Of a stretch of DNA of 64,000 bases, positions 33,664 through 46,128 are shown piece by piece. Where the stretch lies: positions 29,835,001 to 29,899,000 of the forward strand of contig NC_058105.1 in assembly GCF_020171115.1 (NCBI RefSeq), written 5' to 3'. Numbering within the stretch: position 1 is the stretch's first letter; the number at the start of each line of letters is the position of its first letter. Made by a program: the position numbers and the translations under genes. The notes beneath the pieces are model-generated. The model saw nothing but the letters and a program-made list of their open reading frames with translations, was not told where the DNA came from and ran no database searches. Source of the DNA: Neogale vison. Taxonomy: Eukaryota; Chordata; Mammalia; Carnivora; Mustelidae.

Positions 33664-34974
33664 AAAAGGAGTAGCTTTCTTCCCATGTTTCCACTATGTT
33701 CAGTTTGAAAATTCTCTTTCCTTTTGGCGCTTGGACCAGAGGCCAGAGTTTCTTGGTGCTGAATTTGGAGACAGGAAGAGGCAGCCAGGGCTGATAAAAT
33801 ATGGCTCAGGAAACCTCAGCTCCGAGTGTGTCCCAATTTCCGATGCCTGCTATGTAGGAGGACCCACGGAGAAAGGCTGTTAAGTCTCTCTCTCCCCTGC
33901 CGTGTTGAGGACCAAGAACAACCGGTGGGAAACTTGCATCTTCGTTTGTTTGCTCTAAGAAAAAGGAGGAGGAAGGGGTGAGGGGAAGCAGAAAGGGGTG
34001 CATGTAGAACCAGCGCCCAAGGGCCGTGGCCCACGCAGGAATCCCAGCTGTTCTCAGGTGCCCCTCTGGGGCCCGGCAGACGCCAGCTCAGACTGAACTT
34101 TGGCATACGGTTGTGTGTCAGGAACACTCCGCTGGGAGGGCATGGGGGAAGACGTGTGAGGGTAACGAACTTTCCAGATGGCAGTCCCGGCCCTAGCCCT
34201 GTCTCTCGCTCTTGGAAGACCCGATGGCATGACTGGGTGAAGGGGCTACCTGGGCTGCCGTTCTGGCAACAGCAGCTGTGGAGGGGCTCAGCCCATCCCT
34301 CTCCAGGTGCAAATGCGCACTTAGGGACCTAGCCCGAAAGCAGGTGCAGGCAGCAGAAAGTGCTGCCAGTTAACACAGCCCAGGATGCTGGGGCGGGCCT
34401 CCTGACACAGACCATGCCCTTCTGGGCTTGCTCTGGGTCCCTTTCTGGTTCCCTAAAATCTTGGTGGAGCTCCCATCCACCAGAAACTCCCAACTCCTTA
34501 CATAGCCCGCCGGTGTTTCCTGTCTAGCTGCTTCGGACTGCCCTTCTCTCTTCCCGTGGGGCCATTGGCAGTTAGCACTTTTCTTGAGTACACGCAGGCC
34601 TCTTTTTCCTCCCCCTTGGCTCCTTGGAAGCCTGCCCCAGTTTGAGGCTCTCCCTGCTTTACAAAACCACTAACAGTTAGAAGCACTGGGACTAACAGGT
34701 GAAGCAAGGGCCCTCTGCTTCCCAGGGCTGAGAATGGCTTGGCTGACCTTGGAGACCAGGGAACCAGGTGGGGGCAAGCACGGAGGCAGCTCTCTCAAGC
34801 TGGCGGGGGTGAGGGGGATTCCCAAGTGTCCCATGGCATCACGTGTTATTTGGGGACTCTGAGGAGAGGGGTAGCCTCCCGGAGCCCTAGCAGGAGCAGC
34901 TTCTGTCGATGGGAGGCTCCCCACATCCAAGGCACCATGCCCAGAGCTCATGGACCGATCGTCCGTGGGGTCCT
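33664..34974. other. Intron 1, GC-moderate unique sequence
   Basis: No repeat or gene is recognised. Several overlapping short frames are not credible. Confidence 0.35.
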
Positions 34975-35110
34975 CACCCCAGCCCTATGAGCTAGTCACT
35001 ACTTGTCCCTGACTTGACAGATGGGCAAACTCAGAGGACTTAAGTAACTTGTCCGAGGTCAGAAGGTGAAGGGGGTGGGACTCTCACTGAGTCTCATTTC
35101 CAAGCCTAGT
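34975..35110 (-). mobile_element. MIR fragment
   Basis: The text gacagatgggcaaactcaga, then ggacttaagtaacttgtccg, then aggtcagaagg matches the reverse complement of the MIR core. Confidence 0.78.
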
Positions 35111-35194
35111 CTCTTGCCCCTTAAACTGCGCCCCCATTGTGTTTGCCCCCCATGGCCTGGGGAGAGGTGGAATTGCTTTCTGAAGTCCTTTTGT

Positions 35195-35310
35195 AATATT
35201 TACCGGACGCTTAGGCACGGACCAGGCCTTGTGCGAAGCTCCTTTGAGTCCCCCGACCACTGGACAGATGTGCAAGGAACCGGAGTCACGGGGAGATGAC
35301 CTGGCTTTTC
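35195..35310 (-). mobile_element. Possible MIR fragment
   Basis: The text ccggacgcttaggcacggac and gccttgtgcgaagctccttt loosely matches the MIR end. Weak. Confidence 0.4.
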
Positions 35311-35659
35311 AGTGGTGGCGTGGAGCGTAACCCCATGACCGTGAACCTCGCCTGACCATGACCTGACCCCGCCCTCCCCCACTGTCCCAGAAGCCACCTG
35401 GGCAGTTTGCTCTGCGTGGACCCATGGTGACCTTCACCGTGGAGCCCACAGAGGCCTGCACTTGAGAAGCCATGACTTCTAAGCCAGTGGCCCTTCTGCT
35501 TCGGGGCAGGGAGGAGCTAAGGGAATATGGGGACCCACCAGGCTTGGGTTTGGGGGACTACTTCCTCGCTTGTGGGTCATTTGCATGAGAAGGGAGAACC
35601 CAGATTGCTTTTAAGCACATTTTCATTTTCTCCCCTCTCCGCCTCCCCTCCCAAATTAG

Positions 35660-35774
35660 GGTGAAGGTTGCCGCACAGTCCCCCTGGCTGGACACGTGGG
35701 GTTTGACAGCTTGCCCGACCAGCTGGTGAATAAGTCCGTCAGCGAGGGCTTCTGCTTCAACATCCTGTGCGTGG
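35660..35774 (+). CDS. SEPTIN6: SEPTIN6 coding exon 2 (residues 11-48 and first base of codon 49)
   Basis: A long pyrimidine tract ends in aaattag at 35,659, and the exon opens with GEGCRTVPLAGHVGFDSLPD. It encodes the N-terminal segment leading into the GTPase domain, including the start of the first beta strand (FNILCV). The exon is 115 nt, 38 codons plus one base; that base is the first position of Gly49, the first residue of the P-loop. The donor gtgagt begins at 35,775. This segment precedes the G domain and in septins helps form the NC filament interface and the membrane-binding alpha-0 region, which is family knowledge rather than something shown here. Confidence 0.95.
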
Positions 35775-36238
35775 GTGAGTATTTCCACAGCAGGAAACGC
35801 TATTACAGAATATGGATCCTTTAATGGCTGCATGTGGCTTGGCAGGTAATTAGGTTAAATACAGTGTCATTCTGGTCCATTTGCAAAAGTGTCTTCCTCC
35901 TTCTTCCTCTTTAATCCCTCTGTTTGCCTTTGTGAGCAGCCAGCCCTGATGATGTTTTTCTCTGCTCAGACCAGAACACCAGGCCAGACCTTGCAGGGAA
36001 ACTGAGCCGTGTGACACCCAGTGGAAATTTTTGTAAGGGAGCTGGCTGGCTCAGCTACCATGGTCAAGTTCACTTGGACTGCAGGAAATGGGAGCCAGGG
36101 CAGGACTAGGAGGGAGGCTGATGGCTGTGGTAGGATGCCTGCCAATCGGCTGTGGGCAGCAGGGTGGGGCTCTCCTCTGCAGCTTTGTGGTGCTCCGTCT
36201 GAGCTCAAGGCGAAAGTTCTTTTCTTCCCTTTGAGCAT
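35775..36238. other. Intron 2 start, unassigned
   Basis: Unique sequence directly after exon 2, no repeat recognised. Confidence 0.35.
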
Positions 36239-36392
36239 ATGCCTGGGTGGCTCAGGTGGTTAAGCTTCCGGCTCCCTGCTCAGTAGGGAACCTGCTTCTC
36301 CCTCATCCTCTGCCTGCTGCTCCCCCTGCTTGTGCTCGCTCTTTCTCTCTCTCTCTGACCAATAAATAAATAAATGAAAATCTTAAAAAAAA
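36239..36392 (+). mobile_element. CAN SINE with internal deletion
   Basis: The head atgcctgggtggctcaggtg passes directly to ggctccctgctcag, losing about 40 nt between them. Confidence 0.9.
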
Positions 36393-36439
36393 AAGTATAT
36401 CTCCACGTGGACCCTTAATCTCAAATGTGGGAGCCAGGC

Positions 36440-36515
36440 GTTCATCACCTCTCATGTGCTCATCACAGCGCCAAGAGAGTTCAGTAATGTTTGTGAAATG
36501 AATGAATGAGTTGAC
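36440..36515 (+). mobile_element. Short L2 3' end
   Basis: cagtaatgtttgtgaaatga and atgaatgag resemble the L2 terminus. Confidence 0.45.
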
Positions 36516-36599
36516 CCCATGGGCACCATTCGTTCTGTTTCTCAAACACTTTGCGTAGTAGCAGTTCGAGTCCTTCCAAGGACTCTGTGGTTCGAGCAG

Positions 36600-36740
36600 A
36601 GTGAGTACCATTTGTATCTTCACGGAGCAGGTGGAGACCCAGACATCTGGGGAGGATAAGAGACTTGACCAGGGCAACGCAGAGTAGGTGGGGGAGCGCG
36701 GACAAGGCCTGAGGTCTGACTGTGACCCCTTGACCCTCTC
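36600..36740 (-). mobile_element. Probable MIR fragment
   Basis: The text gagacttgaccagggcaacg, then cagagtaggtgggggagcgc, resembles the reverse MIR core. Confidence 0.5.
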
Positions 36741-37113
36741 ACTGTTTCTCTAACTGCTGCCAACGACATCTCTTGAGAACGCAAAGGCACTTCGGAAATG
36801 GTCAGGCACCAGCCACACAAACACGAGGAACAGCAGTTCCTTGACATTCTTAGGCTTTCCAAAGTCCCAAATTTGCAAACACGATGATAGCATACGATTT
36901 TCACTCTATTGGGCTGCAAAGTCTACCTGCACATTTTCAGCGCCCTTCTTCCAAACCTTAATGACTGTAGAAATACTATAACAGAGTCTGTTTGTCCACT
37001 GGTTGGAACACTCAGACACTCTTGTTGATTGCCCTTAGTTTTCTAGAGAGTGTATGGAGAACTCGTTCATGTTGAGGCTCCAAACTCCTGCTGAACTGGA
37101 TATTTTACTCTTT

Positions 37114-37324
37114 TTTAAAAATTTTTATTTTTCTATAATTTTTAAAAATGATTTTATTTATTTGACAGAGGGAGATCACAAGTAGGCAGAGAGGCAGGCA
37201 GAGAGTGGGGGGAAGCAGGCTCCCTGCCGAGCAGAGAACCCAATGCAGGCCTCGATCCCAGGACCCTAAGACCATAACCTGAGCCGAAGGCAGAGGCTTT
37301 AACCCACTGAGCCACCCAGGCACC
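37114..37324 (-). mobile_element. CAN SINE, young
   Basis: Exact 18-bp duplication ctggatattttactcttt at 37,096-37,113 and 37,325-37,342. Confidence 0.97.
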
Positions 37325-37435
37325 CTGGATATTTTACTCTTTAATGTCATCTACAGTTCTATTTTCTAACTAGGGTCATTCATTTTCTTGGACTCTTTCT
37401 TTTTCTTTTCCTCCATCCTTAGAGCTCTCTTTGTT

Positions 37436-37637
37436 GTTGTTTTTTTAAGATTTTATTTATTTGACAGAGAGAGAGTGGGAGAGAAAGAGAGCACAAGCAG
37501 GGGGAGCGGCAAAGGGAGAGGGAGAAGCAGGCTCCTCACTGAGCGGGGGGCCCAACTCAGGGCTCGATCTCAGGACCCTGGGATCATGACCTGAACCGAA
37601 GGCAGACTCTTAACTGACTGAGCCACCCAGGGGCCCC
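37436..37637 (-). mobile_element. CAN SINE
   Basis: The flanks ccttagagctctctttg and ccttagccctctttctc are an imperfect duplication. Confidence 0.94.
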
Positions 37638-39837
37638 TTAGCCCTCTTTCTCAATCATTTCCTATAGGAGAATAACTGGACACTCAGGGGACGAGTAGAC
37701 AACAAGGAGGCCACTTCTTAGTATGGACGACAGGCAGTCAGCTAGGCTCGCTTACTGGCCAAATGACTGTCCCCCACACGTCAGCTTGGGAACCCAGGAG
37801 ATGACAATATGGGCGTCACAGAATTACATACTGTGGGCCTTGGCATCCAGAGCTAGGCCAGCAGTTCTTCAAGTGCTGAAGTCTACTACTCGTGGTTATG
37901 ATGCGATGCTATTAGGAGAAGGACACAAAATAAACAGAAGCCACAGTGCTCAACACCGAGGTGCCATCATGTCCAATATCAGCACTGCCAAATTGCTTTG
38001 ATCTTTGGGTGTTGGCCAGCTTACTTCGCATAATATTTGATTACCGCAAAATTTCCGCGCAAACATATTGGATTCCCTTGGCATCCCTCCCAGAGCTCCG
38101 CACGACCTGCACTGAAGCCGAGGAGCTCAGAAGTGACAGGACAGACCCACCCTCATCAACCTGTCAACGAGGGGTCGTCTGGCGGGTGACTGAGGCTCCA
38201 GGAGGGAGGCTGCGGAAATCGGAATGGCTTCCCAAGGGCCGGAAGTGTAGTACGCTTGGACCACCAGACCATGGGCTCCCTCAGGGCCCTGAAGAGGAGG
38301 CAGCCAAGCTCAAGGCAAAGGAGTGGGAGGAAGAGTGAACCCCTGTCCTCGAGTTCCCGCCCAGGCGCAGGACAGCGGCAGCCACTCGGCGTGCCCCTGC
38401 TGGGGTAGAATTTCTCCACCGCCCCCGACCCTTCAAGAGGGGAGGAGCAGGAAGGAGATCCTCACCCCCAAGAATCACCCCCTCTTTTTCTTGCGGCACC
38501 TGCCAGGTCCCAGGAAATCACCCTAGTAGCCCCCCTCTTGGCACTGCGGGGGCGCCCCGTGGATGCCCCGGCCTGGACTGGGTTCGTTTCGTTCCCCATC
38601 CCTGATCCAAATAAGCCGGCAGCCCGCACACCTCCTGCTCTCTGTTCTCACAACCCTGTCATTGCTCAGAGAACCCACAATTTGGGCTGAGGTCATGAGC
38701 GGTTTAGATGGGCTCTTAGGCAGCAATCTCAGCCCAGCCATGGGAATGGGTACTGTCACCGGCTTGGCCAGGGGTCTGTAGCTTGCCTGCGGGAGGTGAC
38801 CTTTTCTCCCGCAGGACTTTCGGTGGTTGTGCCTTCAGGCCTACGGCTGGTGCGTAACTATCAGGTTTACTCCTGTAATGACTGTTCTCAGATAAGTCTG
38901 TTTGGGCCTAGCCTCTGTCCTCCCGAAGGATTTTTTTCTTCTTTTCTCCTAGGGCATGTTAAGGTCGAACTGATAGTAGCCCTAGCTTCAGTTACGAATA
39001 GAGACCTAGGACATTCGGATCACAGCATTGTTTATCTGGGTGCTGGGCTGCTGGCCGTAGGGGTCCAAGCCCAGCAGACTGAGTACCCTCTACCCTGACG
39101 GGAGTGTGTGCCCAAGAGCACAGGTGCGTGGTGGGACAGAGAGACAGAAATTTTGTGAATCCAGAGCCTAATTCATATGTAAGGCTACCAATAAATGGCA
39201 CCCAATAGAGGGCCTGTTATGACTCCTGTTATGACTTCTATAATTATTATTATTATGGAATAATTACTGAGTGGGCTGAGGTTGCCCTCTCCATCCCCAG
39301 CCCTCCCCCACCCCCGACAAAAAACATACACTAATCGCTTAGCTCTGTTAATGGCAAAGATCCCAGGAGTCTAGATCTAGTGCAGGAGGCCTCGGCCACC
39401 AGAGCCAGCAGGACCAATGTCCTGGGGCTGGTTGCTCTTTTCTGCCAGGAGGGAGCTGCAGAGGGACGCTGCCCTCCAAATGTACCAGCAACAGTGACGC
39501 CCATGAAGAGTGCAGAGAGTCATAATGATAATATTTATTCTGAAGCTGCTCAGGATTCCAGGCTCAACTGGGCCGTGTTGAACTTGGAATAAAACACACA
39601 CGAGAAGGAGATCTGCAACAGGCTGGGCGAGCCTGCTCCAGCACAACCCTCGGGGCCAGGCCTCAGCAAGGTTAGGAAGGAGAAGAGGGCAAGGTTACAG
39701 AGCCAGCTATGACCTTGTTCCTGTCATTAGTCTCCCTAGGGTTCCTGGAGAATTTCCTTTGGAATACCTCCTTGTTGAACCTGGGAAATGGCTCTCTTCG
39801 TTCGCAGCTTGCAGAGACCTCCGCTGCAGGGACCACG
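37638..39837. other. Intron 2, largest SINE-free stretch
   Basis: About 2.2 kb without a recognised mobile element. An E2F-like atttccgcgcaaa is at 38,051-38,063. Overlapping frames on both strands (for example 37,946-38,338) have no known domain. I see no additional exon. Confidence 0.35.
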
Positions 39838-39955
39838 AGCTCCTTGCAAACAAGGACGGTGGCTATCCTGTGCACTGTTGTATCTTTCGTCCCTAAAATC
39901 GTGCATAGCTCCGGTGAGAGGCCCTGTGAACATTTGTCAAGTGACAAATGAGCTG
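39838..39955 (+). mobile_element. Probable L2 3' end
   Basis: The text aaggacggtggctatcctgt, then aacatttgtcaagtgacaaa, roughly follows the L2 terminus. Confidence 0.45.
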
Positions 39956-39994
39956 ATATTACATGCCCGTGGGATGCACTTGGGCTTATTGGTT

Positions 39995-40305
39995 ATACGT
40001 CTGGGCTCCAGTGTCTGACTGGATTCAGGGCCCGCTCTGCCAGTGACTCCTCAGGGACCCTAGACCAGTTCCTTCCTCCCACTTTTTACAGATGAGGAAG
40101 GAGAGGAATGGAGAGACTGGGGAGTAGGGCAAATTCACACGGCTGGCAAGTGGCTTGGCTAACCCTTTGGTAACCAAAAGTCAAATAGTAATATCTACTT
40201 CCTAGGTTCATTGTGGGGAACAAATAAGGAAAGCTTTGTGTCACAGCTGTGCCTGGTACGTACAAAGTGCTCCAGAAACCACCGCTATCATTATTAGTCT
40301 GAACC
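39995..40305 (+). mobile_element. MIR with an inverted central segment
   Basis: The 5' part (about 39,998-40,080) and 3' part (about 40,190-40,302) read as MIR on the plus strand, while the middle (about 40,084-40,160; tttttacagatgaggaagga and cacacggctggcaagtggct) reads as MIR on the minus strand. Confidence 0.65.
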
Positions 40306-42951
40306 TGTTCGTTTTCTGGGGAATGCATCTGTCCGGGCAAAGGATGTGGACATTAGCGGCAGACAGGAAAAAAGGGTGGATTATCCCAGGCAGTGTAGTT
40401 TGAAAAAGCGGATCTCACGTTACACGTTTCCAATGGAAATTCTTTGTTTAAAAAACCGGGTGTTTCCAGCATCCTATCTCCATCAAGCAAAGTGAGATGG
40501 AGTCTTCTGTGCCCGTGATGACGACCTTAAAAGGGTTAAGAAATCCCGCTGTCTGTTGGAGGAGGGAGGAGGAGAGAGAAATTGAACCCTGGGGACTCCC
40601 TGGGTTTCCTGTTGGAAACTGCCAAGTCCCCCACCTTCCTGCAGGGGTGTGGAGTCTGCTGACCTGACCCGATCCTCCTCCATGCTGGGTCCCCAGGGCA
40701 GCGTGGGAGGGGACTGCATCCTAGGCTCAGGCTGGGTCTGTGCCAACCACAGAGAGGGACCCCCACACCCTGCAGGCTCCACACTGATGGACCAGCTCAC
40801 TTGATTCTCTGTCCTCTTCTCAGGTTGCATTTATCACAATTCCCTGGACGCCGGCGGGTTCCTGTCTTCCACTCATCGTTGGGCATCCAATTTCCACAGC
40901 CCTTTTGTGCTGGCAGGCATTCGCTTGGTCATTTGCCCTGCCGCTCCTCCCTTGTGCGCTGCCCTGCCCTGCCCTGCTCTGTCTGGCGGCCCTCCATTCC
41001 TCCAGCTGTGCAAACAGCAGCCGCCTGAGCCGCCTCTGGGCACGGGCACGCCTGGGCTAAGCCTTCTGAGGAGCACGGAAGATGCCCCATCCCTGTTCTC
41101 TGAGGATCTTGGGATCAGGGGCTGGGGAGCCAGCTCTGGGTGCTAGGGGACAGGGCTCAGCACTCTAGGAGCTGCGGGGAGCTTAGCCGAGAGCTCACTG
41201 AACAGAAGGAGGTGGGGATGTCCCTGGAAAGTTCATCAGGCGCACACAAACATGGGCTCCAAGGGGCCCAGAGGGGAGATGAAGGAGCCACCCGCTGTGT
41301 CCCCACATCAGCGGCTCTTGTCTCCTGGTCAGCGGCTCTTGTCTCCTCCTCAAGGGAGCTACACCCCCACCTGGGGCGGGGAGAGGGGGTGATACATTCC
41401 GTTGCTTGGCCAAATGTGTCACCTCCCATGGCTAAGGCCCCATCTCACTCAATCCTTCTGGAGACCCAAATACTTCCTGTTCCTTTAGGGAGGGGGGGAA
41501 TGGGGGGCCTCTTCTGGGGGAATCTTTGCCGCTAATAGGTATAGCAGACCTTGGCTGGAAACATGATCTGGGGAGGGACCATTTCCCTGCACCCTGGCAA
41601 TCCACCACGGTAGTGAGACCTGGCTACGAAGCTGGGTTGGGGGGCTGGGGAGCCAGGCTGAGTTGAATGTTCTTCTTGTTCTCAATCTCTCTCATCAGTC
41701 GCTACACACACAGAAAGCTCTCATCCGAGAGAGATTTGAAAAAGCGCCCCCTGTATTCATGGCTCATCATTCAGGATGAAAGGCAGGCAGGAGGCAGAGC
41801 TAGACACACCCAGAGGGCGGAAAGGGAGGGGGCCCTTTGCGTTTACATGTTCTTGTGGTGCGGCTCTAACCCTAGCCCTGGAGAGCAGAAGAGCAGGGTG
41901 GTCCAGAAGAGGCAATCCGGGGTGATTAGCTACTGAACCCTTTATTCCTGGCATTCCTGACTCGCTGGGGGGGGGGTGGAAGCCCAAATACAGTTTGGAT
42001 CTCTGGAGATGACAAGCCTCTGTAGCGCCCAGCCCAGCTTGGGGCCTTCTGGCACATTCCTCCCCAACTCCCAGGCCACCAACTAACTCTCCTCCAACGT
42101 CTTCTTTCCCTGAAGACCCCTTGGCTCCTGGCAGTGGCTTGACCTCCCTCGGATCTCTCAGGAATGACCTCCACAAAACTTCACCGGTGTCCGCAGGCTT
42201 TCCCCCCCCGACTCCTCTCCCTGGGTGTGAAAGTCAAGACTTGAAATTCCAATGGTTTAGTTTATTAGTATCCCGCAGCCTGTTAGTTAAACAAACAAAT
42301 GACTGGTTTGTTTGAAATTTAAGAAGAAGAATGTGTGGCCTGCTAATTTCCCACCCCCTTAGCTAAAAATGGCCTCCCCACTGGGATACACATCCAGGCT
42401 TGTGCAGAGCGCAGTCTGGGCCCGGCAGGGAGGTGAGGTGGCGATGAAAATCGAAAACAGCCCTTTAATTTTTATCACAAAAGCTATGCATGTTCCACCT
42501 AGAAAACTTGGAAAATACACAGAAGCAGGAGGAGAGAAAGGAAAACCGCACATCACCCTCACTACGCAGTGATAGCCATCTTGCTAAGTGTATTGTGTGC
42601 CCTTCTGGACTTTTTCCAGGTATAACTGCTACCTCTCCATCACTGCCGGCAACAGAGTTCTTTTTCTGACGATAAAAGCTGTGCGTCTGCAACCTTGAAA
42701 TGACACAAAAATGGGAAGACTAAAAGGAAAATTACCCAGGTTCCACTCTCCTGAGAAGCTCCTGCTGATACGTTGATGCAGTTCCTCTCAGTGACTTCCA
42801 CTTACCTGAGAGCCAACAGTCTGTCTAGTTTTACACGCTCTTCAGTTACCGCGCACATGCTCCCACGTCAATGAATATACGTCCAAAACCCGATGTGGGG
42901 TCCGCAGGGCCGTTGGGGGGACAGACCGTAATTTAATCTTTTGCTTTTCAG
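40306..42951. other. Intron 2, 3' part, mostly unassigned
   Basis: Unique and GC-moderate. A stretch at about 42,450-42,640 resembles an old repeat (ttcagaaaacttggaaaata type) also glimpsed near 26,060 and 28,860. No exon is recognised before exon 3. Confidence 0.35.
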
Positions 42952-43147
42952 GAGAGACAGGTTTGGGCAAATCTACCCTCATGGACACCTTGTTCAACAC
43001 CAAGTTTGAGGGGGAGCCAGCCACCCACACACAGCCGGGTGTCCAGCTCCGGTCCAACACCTATGACCTCCAAGAGAGCAACGTGGGGCTGAAGCTCACC
43101 ATCGTTAGCACGGTGGGCTTTGGGGACCAGATCAACAAGGAGGACAG
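42952..43147 (+). CDS. SEPTIN6: SEPTIN6 coding exon 3 (residues 49-114 in part; P-loop, switch I, G3)
   Basis: The acceptor is tgcttttcag and the donor gtaagg starts at 43,148. The exon is 196 nt and carries the Walker A/P-loop GETGLGKS at residues 49-56, the switch I region, and the G3 segment STVGFGDQ at about residues 101-108. In most septins G3 reads D-T-x-G, but here the Asp position is Ser101, as in the SEPT6 group. Members of that group lack the catalytic Thr of switch I and are regarded as constitutively GTP-bound, non-hydrolysing subunits. The exon ends with two bases (AG) of the Ser114 codon, completed by exon 4. Residues Arg82 and Gly94 lie at positions that I recall varying between mammals. 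Confidence 0.96.
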
Positions 43148-43354
43148 GTAAGGAAGGGGACGGTGTGGAGGCTGGTGGGAAGCCATGGGGAGGAGCCCAC
43201 CGTGGGGACCTGCCTGGATCTCCTCCCAAAATGGCCGTGGACATGTACCAAGCGCTGCCCTCCTCCCCAGGTTTCCATTTCCACCAATCATTGTAGTCCA
43301 TGCACTCTGCCAAAAGAAAGTTATCTTTCCGAGATACATGGATGAGGTCTCTAT

Positions 43355-44760
43355 TCCATGTGGCAGACGCGTACTGAGTCCTTCCTACCTTGTGCCCTGA
43401 CAACCTAAAAAGGAATGACTTTGTCTCTGTCCTTGAGGCACTCACAGGGGAGGCCAGTTTTGAACAAATAAGTTCCATCAAGTGTGATATGCTCTGGGAA
43501 GAACAAGGTACAAAGAGGTAAAGGGCAAGTAACAAAGAGCACACGAAGGAGACAACAAAGGTCTGGGAAGCCTTCCCTCCTCATCTGGACCTTGAAGGAT
43601 GAACTCTTGCCAGACAGACAAGGGAAGGAAGGGAAGGGAAGTCTGGGCCGGGGGAATGCTTGTACAAAGGCAAAGTGTGGAAGACTATGGAATATTCTAG
43701 AGATCTATGGCTTCCTTGGTTTAGCTAGCTCAGAGGCAGATAGACTGTGGAGCTAATGAAGCTTAAGCTTCATGGCCCTCATTTGCATAGGCCCTGCCAA
43801 GTTCCTGGAACTAATTTTTCGTCATAATGTTGTTTTGACTTTCTGGAGGGCCCTTCTTCTAAGTGCATAAGCTTGATGTCCCACAGTACCTGTGTCTGCC
43901 CCTGGGCTGGGGCTTGGCGTGAGCGAGGGAAAAATCGGGGAGATGAGCCTGAAGAGGGAAGCAGAGTCAGGTCATGGGGGAATTTCTAGAATGTGCAGAT
44001 ATGGAGCCATTGAGAGGCTTTATGAAGTAGAATGAGATAGTCTTAGGGCATCTGGGTGGCTCAGTCGGTCAAGCGTCTGCCTTTGGCTCAGGTCACGATC
44101 CCAGGGTCCTGGGATGGAGTCACGAGGTGGGCTTCCTGCTCATCCGGGAGCTGCTTCTCCCTCTTCCTGGCCCCTGCTTGTGTGTGCTTTTTTTCTCTCT
44201 CAAATAAGTAAATAAAATCTTAAAAAAAGAGAGAAGGAGATAGTCTGATTGGCCTTGAAGTAGGTTCTTTGGAAGGGTAGGGAGGGCAAGAAGACCAATT
44301 AGGAGACTACTGGACCAATTAGATTGAGGCCAGAGCTAACACAGGTGCTGAGATAGGAAAGAGGAGGCAGGTTTGGTAAATATGGAGTAGATAGAATCAA
44401 CAGAACTCGGCAGAGACTTGGTATGGGGTTGTGAAGGCAAGAGAAGGATCTAGAATGAGGCCCAGATTTCTGGCTTTGGAGAGTGGACAAATGGTGGCAG
44501 CATTCAGCAGGAGAATTCATTTTAGACCTGCTGAGGTTGAGCTGTCCGTGGCCTACTGAGACCCCCTGATGACCTTCTGTGGTAGGCAGCTGAATATGCA
44601 GGGGTTAGAGGTCGGCAGAGGGTCAGCCCTGGAAATATCGATTGGGATTGTCAAGGTAGAGGTGCTGTGTTCCAACCGCAGACACATGCAAGATCACCCA
44701 GGGATCATAGTGGAGTGTGGTAAACACTGGGGTACAGACAAAAAGCTAAGGGTAAGTCAG
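43355..44760 (-). mobile_element. Long degraded L2, interrupted by a SINE
   Basis: The plus strand reads as the reverse complement of L2: ccttgaggcactcacagggg; acaaataagttccatcaagt; ggaccttgaaggatgaactc; gccattgagaggctttatga; aggagactactggaccaatt; atggtggcagcattcagcag; tttagacctgctgaggttga. Frames are broken. Confidence 0.78.
44044..44236 (+). mobile_element. CAN SINE in L2
   Basis: 10-bp duplication gagatagtct at 44,034-44,043 and 44,237-44,246. Confidence 0.95.
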
Positions 44761-45754
44761 CAGATGGAGCAAAGGACCCATTCTGGAAACAGACCGAGCA
44801 GGAGTACGCAGAGAGACTGTGGGGCTGTGTGGGGGGGGCAGCTTGTGTTAAGAGTGGAGTGCGGGGTGGGGGGCGGGTGGGATGGCTTAGACACCGGGAT
44901 GTGTTGAGGGAGGGGGTCAGGTGCCATGTGCATTTCACTAGATGTCACATGGTTAGCACACGGCCTGTCTCAGAGAAGGCCATTCATCATTCTGAGCGGT
45001 GTCTGTTCATCCTTTGAGGATCCTCTTGCTTCTTAGCCGAACTGGATCTCCAGTTCGCCTGTTTCTCCCTTGAAGTTCCAACAATCGTACTCATTTCCCG
45101 ATAATGAGTAAATATATTTAGCTTCTTAATAATTGAACTGAATTTGGTTTTTCGTTGGAAATTCTAGACGGACATCTCTGCTTTTTATAGCTTTGCTTAT
45201 TATGCTAATTTTGTTCCGTTGAGAATAAATCGGACCCTGGGCAAAGGGGATGGATATTTGGGGTCATCTCAGCTGCAGATGGCTCGGGAACTTTTCAATT
45301 AAATTTTTCACGATTCTTGGCAACATGCATTTAACATATCTGACATTGGAAACTGCTTTGGTAATGACAGTTTGGGAGGACTGAGCTGATACAGCCCCTT
45401 AGAGGCTAATCTACTTCCATTACATTGGTAATATCCTTATTGTTTTTCCTGATTATAAACATGATGCATACTAATACAAAATCAAATAATACAAACTCAA
45501 ATAAGTAGAAATGAAAAGCCTCTCAGAAACTGGGCGGGAGAGCAGAGGTGGGGCAAGCTCCAGGGATTTGTAATAAAAAGCAGTGTTTTCTCCATACTGA
45601 TGGGATCATTTGGGCATAGATAAGTCAGTGCAGCCGCACTGAAGCAGAGAACCAGAATGCAATCCTTTACCCATGGTGCATGGTCTTCTAAGAAGAGGAG
45701 TGATTAAGGCCGTACCCTGGGGAAAGCCACTGTTTAATAAAAGATGCAGAAGCA
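44761..45754. other. Intron 3, unassigned
   Basis: G-rich at 44,830-44,900, then AT-rich unique DNA. The block at about 45,100-45,420 contains TAAT-rich text with an octamer-like ttatgctaat (about 45,199) and might be conserved. Confidence 0.35.
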
Positions 45755-45959
45755 TGGGATGCCTGGGTGGTTCAGTTGGGTAAACGTCTGTCTTCAGCTC
45801 AGGTCATGATCCCAGGTCCTGGGATCGCGCCAAGCATCTGGCTCCCTGCTCAACGGGGAGTCTGTTTCTCCCTCTGCCTCACCCCACCTGCTTGTGGATC
45901 CCTGGCACTCTTAACTCACTCTCTCTGTCAAATAAATGGATACAACCTTTCAAAATCCA
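45755..45959 (+). mobile_element. CAN SINE
   Basis: The duplication aaaagatgcagaagca / aaaagatgcaggagca (45,739-45,754; 45,960-45,975) has one transition. Confidence 0.96.
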
Positions 45960-46128
45960 AAAAGATGCAGGAGCACAGGAACTGAAGGAGACAGAGGACA
46001 GGCTAGAAAGAGGTGTGTTTAGGAACTTACGTTTTGGTCCAGACCGACCTGGGTTCAAATCCCATCTTGCTACTGATGAGCGATGTTGGTACAAGTGTTC
46101 TGTGCCGCTCTTGGCCTATTGATAACTA

